Numbered from the stretch's first letter, positions 1 to 8,223 are shown. The stretch: 34,462 nt of DNA from Candidatus Tabaqchalia intestinavium (GCA_904420005.1 CAJFTT010000043.1:1-34462), one strand, 5' to 3'. Made by a program: numbers and translations. The notes: generated by a model not told the origin, from the sequence alone.

Positions 1-80
1 CCCTTGGCTGGCTCTCTCCGAAAGAAAAACTCGCTGCTTTTTTCCTTTCTCTGACTGTACAAGATGTTTGACAAACCTAC
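1..80. repeat. Left copy of ~80-bp inverted repeat
   Basis: Reverse-complementing positions 1-80 gives a sequence that matches 34359-34438 at 77 of 80 positions, with no gap. The three differences are single-base substitutions, so this is a diverged dispersed repeat and not an identical assembly overlap. The repeat starts at base 1 and may continue outside the window. I see no transposase beside it and do not recognise the family. Confidence 0.9.
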
Positions 81-353
81 AAATTTTCAGTTTATATCCC
101 ATCCGTTTTTCCGCTCTACCGTTTGTCCGCTAGAATCCGTCGAATTTTGCAGCAGGTCTCTCGTGCTGCCTCCGATTCCTTGATGCAGAAAGCCCACTGC
201 TCGGCAAGGCCCACTTTTTGGGGGTAATCTTGATGCGCAACTTCTCCGACCGTGATGAAATCCGGCGCCTAAAGGCGACGAATTTCATCACGAACGCTTT
301 AGCAAAACGATCCGCAAAAAAGGCAAACCCCAGTCACCGCTGTCAAGCAGGCG
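81..353. other. Gene-free stretch left of the GH43 gene
   Basis: No convincing gene. The stretch holds the hairpin at 251-292. A plus-strand promoter-like pair, TTGACA at 68-73 and TTTATA at 91-96 with 17-nt spacing, straddles the repeat edge, but it points at the tail of the convergent GH43 gene and nothing recognisable follows it. Confidence 0.5.
251..292 (-). terminator. Long hairpin downstream of the GH43 gene
   Basis: An 11-bp perfect outer stem (251-261 with 282-292) encloses two shorter paired blocks, CG/CG and CGCC/GGCG, closed by a TAAA loop. It lies about 60 nt past the GH43 stop codon. There is no T-run on either side, so intrinsic termination is plausible but not certain; it may instead protect the 3' end. 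Confidence 0.55.
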
Positions 354-1361
354 TCATCCAACCTGCCACACGCTGCCCGGCTCGGCGGGCTCACCCAGCT
401 GCGGGCGGCCATCTGCGCTCCATCGTACCGGAACCGCCCAGCCGCGACGTCCAGCCCAGCCCGTACCAGATTCGAGATTGGCATGATACAGCATCCAGTC
501 CTGCGTCCCGTCGGGCGAAACCGTAAACGAGCAGTGTCCCGGACCGAACACCGTCTCTGATTTACGCATCGCAGGCAGCATCAGCTTCCTCCAGGATTCC
601 GGCTGCATCGGATCCTCCCCCGTCAGTTCCAAAAACGCGATACAGTAATCATCCGTCCAGCTGCCGGAAGCGGAATAGGCCAAATAGGTCCTACCATCCC
701 GCTGCAGCACGGCAGGGCCCTCGTTGACGTAAGGAGTCCCTACTTTTTCCCAGTCATACGTGGGGGAAGAAATTTTCACACGCTCGCCCCGCAGAGACCA
801 AGGCGTATCCATCTCCGCGATGAACAGATGCTGCGCAATGTTGGTGTCTCCATCCCAACCAGACCAGATGAAATATCGCTTTTCATTCAGCTGCAGCACC
901 GTGCCGTCAATCGCCCAGCGATCCGTTTCCGCCGCCAGTTTCCCCTTGAGGGAAAACGGCTGCAGGGGATCCTCACCGCCCTCGAGCACATACATGCGAT
1001 GATTGTCATTATTCCCATCGTCCGCCGCGACGTAAATATACCACCGCCCATCGAGAAAATGCAGCTCCGGCGCCCACAGCTCCTGCGAATAAGGCTTCCC
1101 CGCTTCCGGCCGCCAGACACACACCGCCTGCGCCGTACCGATATCAAAGAAATTCTCCATTTTCGCCACGCAAACGCCGCCCTGGCCGGAATAGCAGTAA
1201 TAATACCAGCCTTCATGAAAAACAACCCACGGATCATTGGCGTTTGCGGCGATGGGGTTTGTGAACGTTTGCACGCGAGCAGTGGAAGCATTCCCGCATC
1301 CCGCGCACAGCATACTGAAGCTCACCAGCAGGGCAGCGACCCGTATCTTTCTGCCTGCCAT
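354..1361 (-). CDS. Glycoside hydrolase family 43 lipoprotein (arabinosidase/xylosidase-like)
   Basis: Predicted secreted five-bladed beta-propeller glycosidase of family GH43, which typically removes arabinose or xylose from plant polysaccharides. The N-terminus is a signal peptide ending in a weak lipobox (CAG-C, Cys22), so the protein is probably anchored outside the membrane. Counting from the ATG at 1361, the catalytic triad fits Asp43 (NDPW context), Asp152 (AIDG) and Glu214 (NEGP), and a GPGHCSF segment carries the usual His near residue 276. The length (335 aa) suits a single-domain GH43. An upstream GTG at 1370 is possible, but AAGGTG six bases before the ATG favours 1361. It is last in the dcd-lipoprotein-GH43 run, 46 nt after the lipoprotein gene. 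Exact substrate cannot be read from the sequence. Confidence 0.87.
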   Translation of the reverse strand: MAGRKIRVAALLVSFSMLCAGCGNASTARVQTFTNPIAANANDPWVVFHEGWYYYCYSGQGGVCVAKMENFFDIGTAQAVCVWRPEAGKPYSQELWAPELHFLDGRWYIYVAADDGNNDNHRMYVLEGGEDPLQPFSLKGKLAAETDRWAIDGTVLQLNEKRYFIWSGWDGDTNIAQHLFIAEMDTPWSLRGERVKISSPTYDWEKVGTPYVNEGPAVLQRDGRTYLAYSASGSWTDDYCIAFLELTGEDPMQPESWRKLMLPAMRKSETVFGPGHCSFTVSPDGTQDWMLYHANLESGTGWAGRRGWAVPVRWSADGRPQLGEPAEPGSVWQVG

Positions 1362-1407
1362 CTTCCTCACCTTCCCATCCCGTCAGAGGAATCCTCGCAT
1401 CCCGCTT

Positions 1408-2349
1408 TTATTCTTCGATTTCGTCCCGTTCGAAAGAGGTCGTAATTTCATCCGAAACTACACGGACATACCCCCGGAACGTAGTTTGCGTCCCGGCTTC
1501 ATCGGTGGCCGTGCCACGGAAAAGATAAACCGGCTGGATATGCGTCTGACGTTCCTGCGTTTTGGTATTGTCCCAATACACCATCTCCACGCTCTCCACC
1601 GTAACCGTACGGATGAGCACGCCCGACTGGCTCTGATCCCGGCCGAAGTCCTGCGACGAAGCCTCTGTCAGCAATGTCTGCAGCGCGGCCGCGACGCCGA
1701 TCGGCTCGCTTTTCCGCTCGCCGTCATAGGCCGAGGACATCTGATACAGCATCGCGATCCCGTCCCCGGCGAAATAGATCTCCACTCCGGTGTTGCCCAC
1801 CACCGGCAGCCCGTTGATGGTGCGCTGATAGGACAGCAGGCGATACCCGCCCGCCTCCTGCATTTCTCCCGGCGTCAGTTCCTGCGTCTGAATCCCGGAG
1901 GCGGAAAGCACTTCGCCCGCCAGCGCCTGGTATTCTGCATCGGACTTCGTGCAGGCCTGGCCATACAGCGCAGTATTGAAGAAATTAAACGTGCCGCTGG
2001 GATACAGGATCAGCGTTCGATCTCCGTCGGTATACCGCACACTGTTATCGTCTTTATTCTTCTCTCCCTTGGTGGCGCCGTCCATCCCGAATGCGGTGAG
2101 CAGCGTACTGGCGTCAAGATTATTTTTCTCCACCGTATGCAGCAGCGGCGGCGCGCCGAGCTGCGTGTCCAGCTCCGCCGCACGCGCCTCCAGCGCGGAA
2201 AAATCATATTCCACCTGCCGCTGCTGCGCCGTCGCCTTGCTGCCGAAAAACTCCACCCGCGCGATCACAGAGCTGCTGCAGCCGCCTGCCGCAAGGGTCG
2301 CCGCAAGCGCCAGCGCCAAAATGCCGATCCGCTCGATTCCTCGTCTCAT
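1408..2349 (-). CDS. Lipoprotein of unknown function
   Basis: I do not recognise this 313-aa protein. It begins with a basic stretch, a hydrophobic alanine-rich segment and an AAGGC lipobox, so it should be a membrane-anchored extracellular lipoprotein. The rest looks like a beta-rich soluble domain; the C-terminal third contains an INGLPVVGNTG segment and ends near a RGYVRVVSDE motif. This is faintly reminiscent of YycH/YycI- or PepSY/FTP-type domains, but that is only an impression. The start at 2349 is chosen because GGAGG lies just upstream and the lipoprotein signal starts there; the reading frame is open further upstream but would overlap dcd by a long way. It is 46 nt after dcd and 46 nt before GH43, suggesting one transcript. 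Confidence 0.75.
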   Translation of the reverse strand: MRRGIERIGILALALAATLAAGGCSSSVIARVEFFGSKATAQQRQVEYDFSALEARAAELDTQLGAPPLLHTVEKNNLDASTLLTAFGMDGATKGEKNKDDNSVRYTDGDRTLILYPSGTFNFFNTALYGQACTKSDAEYQALAGEVLSASGIQTQELTPGEMQEAGGYRLLSYQRTINGLPVVGNTGVEIYFAGDGIAMLYQMSSAYDGERKSEPIGVAAALQTLLTEASSQDFGRDQSQSGVLIRTVTVESVEMVYWDNTKTQERQTHIQPVYLFRGTATDEAGTQTTFRGYVRVVSDEITTSFERDEIEE

Positions 2350-2395
2350 AGGATCCCTCCGTTTACACTTCCCCACAAGCAATACGTCCACAGCA

Positions 2396-2947
2396 TCATT
2401 GCGCGGATCCACCCTGCAGCTCCCCATCGCGGAAAATGCGCGAACCGGTCGCACCGCGCTGCCCCTGGTATTTGCCCGCATACGGAGCCTGCGCTCGGCG
2501 ATCCATCCGCGCGAACACAAGCTGGCCGACACGCCGCCCCGCATTAAGCTCAATCGCGCAGCGGCTGGCATTGAACAATTCCAGCGTGATCTCTCCCTCA
2601 AATCCTGGATCCACCCAACCGGCGTTCTGAATAAACAGCCCCAGCCGGCCGATGGAACTGCGGCCCTCCACAAAGGCCGTCAAATCATCGGGCAGCTTGA
2701 AATATTCCATTGTCGTCGCCAGCACAAACTGCCCCGGCAGAAGCAGATACGAATCGGTCTCGATGGTCGTATAGGCGATTTCCCGATCGAGGTGCACAAT
2801 CCCCCGACAGGAATCCTCTATCATACTATATGTGTTTCCCAGCCGAATGTCAACACTCGCCGGCTGAATCTGCTCCTCCTCCAGCGGCGAAATGGACAGC
2901 GCTCCCTGCGCAAGCAGCGCGCGGATCGTGCCGTCTGACAGAATCAT
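2396..2947 (-). CDS. dcd: dCTP deaminase (Dcd; possibly bifunctional DCD-DUT)
   Basis: Deaminates dCTP to dUTP, or directly to dUMP in bifunctional members, feeding thymidylate synthesis in the cytoplasm. The 183-aa protein shows the family signature: [10 protein letters not shown] near residues 28-37, [10 protein letters not shown] at 94-103 and [14 protein letters not shown] at 111-124, then a C-terminal KYQGQRG phosphate-binding loop. The start at 2947 is preceded by GGAGGG with good spacing; the longer open frame upstream adds residues unlike the family. It is first in a run with a lipoprotein and a GH43 gene, behind a promoter at 3016-3044. Whether it is DCD only or DCD-DUT cannot be settled by eye. 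Confidence 0.95.
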   Translation of the reverse strand: MILSDGTIRALLAQGALSISPLEEEQIQPASVDIRLGNTYSMIEDSCRGIVHLDREIAYTTIETDSYLLLPGQFVLATTMEYFKLPDDLTAFVEGRSSIGRLGLFIQNAGWVDPGFEGEITLELFNASRCAIELNAGRRVGQLVFARMDRRAQAPYAGKYQGQRGATGSRIFRDGELQGGSAQ

Positions 2948-3015
2948 AATACAGCCCTCCTTCCTCCAGCGCCACAGGCGGGCCAATGCCCCGCCCGGCC
3001 GAGTAAACTAGCTTC

Positions 3016-3044
3016 GGTATACAATAAATCGCCGCAAATGTCAA
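3016..3044 (-). promoter_or_regulatory. Promoter of dcd
   Basis: Minus-strand TTGACA (3039-3044) and TATACC (3016-3021) are separated by 17 nt, about 70 nt before the dcd start. This fits a sigma-A-type promoter. Confidence 0.75.
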
Positions 3045-3216
3045 GCCTCGGTGGACAAGGGGTAACGCGCCCAGAGGAAAACGGGCGCAGACCCTGCTGA
3101 CGAGGCAGCCAGGCGCTCACCTGCGGGCGAGGGAAACGCGGGCCGACCGTCTGTTTACCCCCGAAAAATCGTCTTTCCCTTTCTCCACCGTCTGTGCATT
3201 CAATTTTTCGAGCGTC

Positions 3217-4365
3217 TTACGACTTCCCCGGCGCGGTCAGCAGCGGGGCAAGCCGCTGGTCTTCGGCAAAGGTCGCCGCATTATAAAGCACGAGCACATC
3301 CGTGATCCCCTGCTCCCCGACCCAATCACGCAGGTTCTCCCTGAAATAGCGCGGATCAAGCAGCAGGATCCGTTCATAATGCTCTGTCAAAAACGGTGTA
3401 AAGCTATGTGCATAGGAATCCTTGATCACCAGCAGCGTTTTTCCGTTTTTCACGCCGGTCTCGACGATCGTCAGCGGTTGGTTGCCGCCGAGGAAATAGG
3501 AATACTGGTCGCGCTGCGACAAATAGTCGGCAAAATACAGGCCCTGCGTCCAGGTTTTGCCGCCGTCCTGCGAAACGCGGCATCCCGCCTGCGTCCCGGT
3601 GCGCCAGGCTTCCATCGTGTCCGGCCGCAGCCACGGCAGCCCTGCTTTGGAGTACAGCGTGCCGTAAAACTCTGTGCTGACCGTCTCAATGGAAAAGGCC
3701 TCTTTCGGCAGTGCCGTCACGCCCGTGGCCTGCGCCCAGGCGCAGTATGCGGCGTAAGCGCCGGCCGTCGTCCAGTGATGGTCGGTCTTGTAAAAAGCAT
3801 TCCCCTGCGCCGCGCGCAGCGCATCGGTGGGATCGACGAAAACGGCCGCATCCCCCACCGCCTGTCGCAGCTGTTCGATAAGCGCCGCTTCGTCTGCGAC
3901 CGGCGCGTTGGCAGGCAGCTCTTCCGGCAGGATTGTCGACGCGGTGGGAGACAGTAATACCGAGCAGCTCGTCTCGGGATAGGCTTCTTTCATCCAGCGC
4001 AGAAAATCCGCGACCGCTTGGCAATTTCTCTCCTCCCGCGCCGCGTCCTGCGCTGCCGGCACGGCAAACAGCCGGCCGTCCTCCCCGTAATATACCCGAC
4101 CGTTATCCTTTTGCAGCAGCGCCAGCTGCGTGATGCTCTTGATCGCGACCCAGGCGTCCCGCTGCGGGAATTGATCGGCGGCATAATCTTTGAACTGCTG
4201 GCCGAATTCACCGGAAAACAGCGCATCCCAGCTGAAAGACGGAAACTGCTGCAAATACCGGTTTTCCGTTTCGGAATATTCCCGTTTGGGGCTGCACAGG
4301 TTCCACACCGTCATGCCGCCCAGCACCACGACAAACACGATCGTCAACCATTTTGCACGATTCAT
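3217..4365 (-). CDS. DHHW-motif protein (AlgJ/AlgX-like envelope acyl-transfer partner)
   Basis: Predicted membrane-anchored SGNH-like protein that works with an MBOAT acyltransferase to O-acylate an extracellular polymer. The 382-aa protein has one N-terminal membrane segment (residues about 6-22), then the SETENRYLQQFP motif (31-42) typical of AlgJ/AlgX relatives. The family-naming DHHW lies at 195-198, and a VIKDSYAHSF segment near residue 315 supplies a Ser. AGGAGGGAG precedes the ATG. The gene starts 18 nt after the MBOAT stop codon, so the two are almost certainly co-transcribed. The acyl group and target polymer are unknown. Confidence 0.88.
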   Translation of the reverse strand: MNRAKWLTIVFVVVLGGMTVWNLCSPKREYSETENRYLQQFPSFSWDALFSGEFGQQFKDYAADQFPQRDAWVAIKSITQLALLQKDNGRVYYGEDGRLFAVPAAQDAAREERNCQAVADFLRWMKEAYPETSCSVLLSPTASTILPEELPANAPVADEAALIEQLRQAVGDAAVFVDPTDALRAAQGNAFYKTDHHWTTAGAYAAYCAWAQATGVTALPKEAFSIETVSTEFYGTLYSKAGLPWLRPDTMEAWRTGTQAGCRVSQDGGKTWTQGLYFADYLSQRDQYSYFLGGNQPLTIVETGVKNGKTLLVIKDSYAHSFTPFLTEHYERILLLDPRYFRENLRDWVGEQGITDVLVLYNAATFAEDQRLAPLLTAPGKS

Positions 4366-4383
4366 GCCGCTCTCCCTCCTGTC

Positions 4384-5799
4384 TCAGAATCGGAAATACA
4401 AAAACGGATTAAACGTGGCATCCACCATAAAGGCCACGCACAATACCAGACCGCCAACGACCGCCACGGTCTCCACCGCGCCGAGAAGGCCCTGCCGGCG
4501 CTCGAGCTTTCCCGCCGCGAAAGCCGTCACGCGGCACGGCAGCTGCGTGCTGCCGATCGCCATGATGACAAACAGCACTAGATTCGCCGCGAGCAGATAC
4601 AGCGATGTCGAATCCCACAAGCCGCCGCCTGCGCCGAATAACGCCCCGATATAACGCAGGCCGGCCGAAAGGCTGTCGAACGCGAAAATCGCCCAGCTGA
4701 GCATGACCAGCACCATCGTGTACACATGCCGCAGCACCGCCGGCAGCTTTTCCAACACGCGCAGCAGGAAAAGCTTTTCAAGGATGAGAATTACGCCGAA
4801 AAACAGGCCCCACACCACAAAATTCCAGCTCGCGCCGTGCCAGATTCCCGTCAGCAGCCACACCACCAGCAGATTGCGCAGCTGACGCGGCAGGCCGTGC
4901 CGGTTGCCGCCCAGCGGGATATAGACATATTCGCGGAACCATGTGCTCAGCGAAATATGCCAGCGGCGCCAGAATTCCGTGATGCTTTTGGCGAGATAGG
5001 GGTAATTGAAATTCTCCGGGAAATGAAAACCGAACATCCTCCCCATGCCGATAGCCATGTCGGAATAACCGGAAAAGTCAAAATAGATCTGAAAGGTAAA
5101 CGCCAGCAGACCGATCCAGGCGGTGAGGGCAGGCATGGACGCGATGTCCATGGCGCTCACCGATTCCCACAGCGCGCCAGCGGTATTGGCCAGCAGCAGT
5201 TTTTTCGCGAGGCCGATCACCAGCCGCTTGACGCCGGAGGAAAAGTCGTCGTAATTCTCCCGGCGTTCTTTCAGCTCGCGCTCCACGTCGCGGATCCGCA
5301 CGATGGGCCCGGCGATCAGCTGCGGGAACAGGGAAACGTAGGTGCCAAAGGAAACGATGCTTTTCTGCACCTGAACGTCGCCGCGGTACAAATCGATCAG
5401 ATAGCTCATGGCCTGGAAGGTGTAAAACGAGATACCGATGGGCAATTCAATATTCAATAGCGGAATGGAAAGCCCCGTCAGGTGATTGAGGTTCTCCAAA
5501 AAGAAATTGGTATACTTGAAAAAGCCCAGCAGCGCCAGATTGAGCACCACAGACAGCACCAGCACCATCTTGGCCCGCCCCTGCGGACGCTGCTTCTCCC
5601 GCTCGAGCCACAGTCCCAGCAGATAATCCATCAGGATCGAACCCATCATCAGCAGAACATAAACAGGCTCGCCCCAGGCATAAAACAGCAGGCTGAAAAC
5701 GAGCAACACCACGTTTTTCAGCCTGCGAGGCACCAAAAAATAAACGATCAGCACCGCCGGAAGAAAATAAAACATGAAGGGCAGTTCGCTGAATACCAT
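4384..5799 (-). CDS. MBOAT-family membrane-bound O-acyltransferase (AlgI-like)
   Basis: A polytopic membrane protein that in this family passes an acyl group, often acetyl, across the membrane to a sugar polymer. The 471-aa length is usual. Visible signatures are GISFYTFQAMSYLIDLYRG (122-140), the FWRRWHISLSTWFREYVYIP block (277-296) with His281, and GIWHGASWNF (318-327), where His321 is the expected catalytic residue. About 10-12 hydrophobic segments are seen. The ATG at 5799 has AGGGGA upstream. It lies between a DUF4358 lipoprotein gene (282 nt upstream) and the DHHW gene (18 nt downstream), a common grouping in Clostridia. Confidence 0.95.
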   Translation of the reverse strand: MVFSELPFMFYFLPAVLIVYFLVPRRLKNVVLLVFSLLFYAWGEPVYVLLMMGSILMDYLLGLWLEREKQRPQGRAKMVLVLSVVLNLALLGFFKYTNFFLENLNHLTGLSIPLLNIELPIGISFYTFQAMSYLIDLYRGDVQVQKSIVSFGTYVSLFPQLIAGPIVRIRDVERELKERRENYDDFSSGVKRLVIGLAKKLLLANTAGALWESVSAMDIASMPALTAWIGLLAFTFQIYFDFSGYSDMAIGMGRMFGFHFPENFNYPYLAKSITEFWRRWHISLSTWFREYVYIPLGGNRHGLPRQLRNLLVVWLLTGIWHGASWNFVVWGLFFGVILILEKLFLLRVLEKLPAVLRHVYTMVLVMLSWAIFAFDSLSAGLRYIGALFGAGGGLWDSTSLYLLAANLVLFVIMAIGSTQLPCRVTAFAAGKLERRQGLLGAVETVAVVGGLVLCVAFMVDATFNPFLYFRF

Positions 5800-5871
5800 T
5801 CTCTATCCCCTTTCCCGGCTTTCCCGAAGCATTTCCTGTCAAAGATGGGAACCTCAAACAGGAGATATTGC

Positions 5872-5916
5872 GCAGCCGGACGGTTCGTCCGGCTGCAAGC
5901 AGCAGGCGCCTGCTGC
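5872..5916. repeat. Two adjacent perfect dyads in the MBOAT leader
   Basis: GCAGCCGGACG (5872-5882) pairs perfectly with CGTCCGGCTGC (5886-5896) across a 3-nt loop. Directly beside it is an 18-bp perfect palindrome at 5899-5916. Both lie in the 282-nt gap between the DUF4358 gene and the MBOAT start. No T-run follows, so they look more like RNA-processing or stability hairpins than a full terminator. Confidence 0.8.
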
Positions 5917-6081
5917 ACAGTAATTTTGTTTTTGTCGAGAAACCCGTTCGCTCCCTTGTCGCTTACCAGTCGCCGCCGCCCGCGAGCGGGCAAAGCATAG
6001 GTTTTACATCGTGCAGGCGAGATCGGCCGCGTGGCGCCTTCCCCCTGGGCACTGTAAGCCGGACCGGGCGCACGGGAAAGA

Positions 6082-6552
6082 TCACTTACCGAGCAGTTCG
6101 TTGATCTTCTGCATAGCGGCGGCTTTATCGTTGGACACGCAAAGCAGGATATACTTCCCCTCTTTGACAAGCGCCGGGTCGTTGAGTTTCGGCATTTCGG
6201 CGGGTGCATAGTCCTCGTAATCCAGCCGCTGCTGCTCGAGGCGCTTGTCCACCGCCTCTGCGATACGTCCGGCCGCCGCCTCGTCCACCGCCTCAAACAC
6301 GGCGATCTCCTCCGCGGTCGCGCCCGTGCTGACATAGACTTTCGCATTCGCGATGTCGGACGCAGACGTGCCGTAAAGCGTGTCGCGCATATCGGCGTCA
6401 ACCGCCGTCATTTCATCCTCGAACGAAACGGCGCTGAGAATGGCGTCCGCGGCCTGCGCCGCGTCCAGCTGCACCTGCGCTTCCTGGCAGCCCGCCAGCG
6501 CCATCACCATTATCGCCAGAGCAGCCAACCCGGCCGCGAGTCTCCGTTTCAT
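6082..6552 (-). CDS. DUF4358 lipoprotein
   Basis: A small predicted extracellular lipoprotein of 156 aa. The signal peptide ends in ALAGC, so the lipidated Cys is near residue 21. The remaining part is a charged, alanine-rich soluble domain with a KINELLGK tail, matching my recollection of DUF4358 proteins, which are regularly encoded next to DHHW and MBOAT genes. The ATG at 6552 is preceded by AAGGTGG at seven bases; a TTG one codon earlier is less likely. It lies 42 nt after the SGNH hydrolase gene. Its biochemical role is not known; an accessory role in polymer O-acylation is inferred from context. Confidence 0.8.
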   Translation of the reverse strand: MKRRLAAGLAALAIMVMALAGCQEAQVQLDAAQAADAILSAVSFEDEMTAVDADMRDTLYGTSASDIANAKVYVSTGATAEEIAVFEAVDEAAAGRIAEAVDKRLEQQRLDYEDYAPAEMPKLNDPALVKEGKYILLCVSNDKAAAMQKINELLGK

Positions 6553-6594
6553 CAAAAAACCACCTTTCCATACATTTCATCCGATGCCGAACGC

Positions 6595-7530
6595 TCACTG
6601 TACGGCATGCGTTTTGAGATATTCCACCCACTGCTTGACATAAGCCGGCTTGAGATGCACGCCGTCTGTGGCCGCATCCTCCGGCAGCACGCCGGCGGCA
6701 TCGCAGACGCCCGCCGCTACGTCGACGTAATACACCTGCTTGCGCTCGCACATGTCGAGCAGCAGCGCATTAAACTCATCGATTCTCTCGTTATTAACAT
6801 AGCTGCCCTCGTCCGACTTGGTCTGGGTAACCGGCAGAATCGACTGGACATAAACCGCCGCGTCAGGCTGCGCTGCGCGCACCGCATCGATGAGCGCCTC
6901 GTAATCCCGGACAAAGGTCTGTGTACTGTTCCACCCCAGCTCATTGAGCCCGAGCATGATATATACTTTGCCAAACGAGCCCTTTTTGACCGCGTCCACC
7001 ACCGTATACTTCTCTCCATCAATGTCAATGGCCGCTTTGGTGGCCGCCGTCTTGACCGTCAGGCCTTTGGAAGCGTAAAAAGTCGCTGTTCTCAACCCGC
7101 CGTAAAGCTCCAGCCCCTGCGTGCGGGAATTCCCGATAAACAGCGCGTCGTCGAAATACTGCGTATCCACAGCGGGAGATTCCTTGACGACCACATCCCC
7201 GTCCGGACGCGGTTTGGTCACCGCGCTTCCGGAAGACGTCAACACAGGCGGGCTAGTTTCCGACGATGGGTCGGAACCGCTCCCCGGCAGCTCACTCACG
7301 GGCGCATGCATGCTCTCTGTCGGCAGGCGAGAACCGGTTTCGCTCTCCGCAGAGCCCGGCTCGCTGCCCAGCGCCATGCTCCCACTTCCCGGCTCTTGCG
7401 GCTCCCATGGCTTCCAGATCACCGCCGCAACACCGCACAGAAACAGCAAAACCACCAGGATAATTCCCACCGCCATCGTACCGCCACGCCGAGGCGCACG
7501 GTATCTCGTTCCACGACTTCTTCCCTGCAT
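6595..7530 (-). CDS. Membrane-anchored SGNH/GDSL hydrolase
   Basis: Predicted extracellular esterase or acyltransferase domain on a membrane anchor (311 aa). A basic N-terminus is followed by one membrane helix (residues 19-40) and an 80-residue Ser/Pro/Gly/Glu-rich linker. The SGNH domain begins with FIGNSR, where Ser135 takes the place of the GDSL serine. GLNE at 194-197 gives the block III Asn196, and DGVH gives Asp289 and His292. All the expected catalytic residues are present. It is the first gene of the SGNH-DUF4358-MBOAT-DHHW set and has its own promoter about 310 nt upstream. It could add or remove acyl groups on the same polymer that the MBOAT protein modifies. Confidence 0.85.
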   Translation of the reverse strand: MQGRSRGTRYRAPRRGGTMAVGIILVVLLFLCGVAAVIWKPWEPQEPGSGSMALGSEPGSAESETGSRLPTESMHAPVSELPGSGSDPSSETSPPVLTSSGSAVTKPRPDGDVVVKESPAVDTQYFDDALFIGNSRTQGLELYGGLRTATFYASKGLTVKTAATKAAIDIDGEKYTVVDAVKKGSFGKVYIMLGLNELGWNSTQTFVRDYEALIDAVRAAQPDAAVYVQSILPVTQTKSDEGSYVNNERIDEFNALLLDMCERKQVYYVDVAAGVCDAAGVLPEDAATDGVHLKPAYVKQWVEYLKTHAVQ

Positions 7531-7843
7531 CGCGTTTCATCCCTTTTCGATGCGGCGCCCGGCCACCGGCGCCGGATACCGCAGTTTTTTTGCCGCGCAG
7601 CCGCGCAAAAAAGCTCCCCGCTCCGAGGAAATCTTTTCCCTCGGCAGGCCTCGTCCCCTACGACGCCGCAGGGCGCATCTCTCCGACAAAATCCGGCGTT
7701 GGCAAATGGCGCTGACAACCGGTTTCTCAGTTGCCAGCGCCCTATGACGCGCAACGGCAGATCCACTTCTCAAACATCCCGACGCAACGCGCCGGAACGA
7801 CCATTTCATCTCCCTGTGTTCCAAAGCTGTCTGGAACGCCCTT
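7531..7843 (-). other. Long structured leader of the SGNH operon
   Basis: No gene is convincing here. The predicted transcript would have a roughly 300-nt leader containing three dyads: 7818-7823 with 7832-7837 near the start site, a 12-bp pair with one mismatch at 7708-7719 and 7730-7741, and 7586-7612, where CGCG/CGCG and a T6G/CA6 stem enclose a CAGC loop. I do not recognise a known riboswitch class. Confidence 0.45.
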
Positions 7844-7872
7844 ATTATACCCTAATTATCGACAGGATGCAA
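7844..7872 (-). promoter_or_regulatory. Promoter of the SGNH-DUF4358-MBOAT-DHHW set
   Basis: Minus-strand TTGCAT (7867-7872) and TATAAT (7844-7849) are spaced by exactly 17 nt. It faces the SGNH gene about 310 nt away with no gene between. Confidence 0.75.
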
Positions 7873-8223
7873 GCAAATATAGCATTTTATGATCATTTTT
7901 ATTTTGCGTCCCCATTCGGCCTGTATCCGGGTGTTTCGCCCCATTTTATGATGCATTGCTTGAACGGCAAGCAGCCGGCGGCTGTCCCTGCCGCAGCCGC
8001 CTCCCGACCATGTGAACAATTAGAAAAGCCATAAGGCACGCTTGCTTTTTGCATACCTCCGTGGCGGAATCGTCATATATTTTTCGCGCCAAATTCCCGG
8101 CTTCAAACGGTTCCGCTCAGTTGAACCCTTTCCCCCGCGTAATGCGCAGCAGCTTCCACACCGGAAGGTGAATCCATTTCTCACACGCTGTGCGACCTAC
8201 GCGACAAACGCACGCCTAAAACC
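7873..8223. other. Gene-free stretch between the SGNH promoter and the tsf terminator
   Basis: No gene, RNA gene or repeat could be supported on either strand. The short open frames here lack ribosome binding sites and any family resemblance. Confidence 0.5.

Noticed and set aside
218-526. Short plus-strand open frame near the left end
   Set aside because: It runs through the hairpin at 251-292 and then into the GH43 gene in antisense; no homology recognised.
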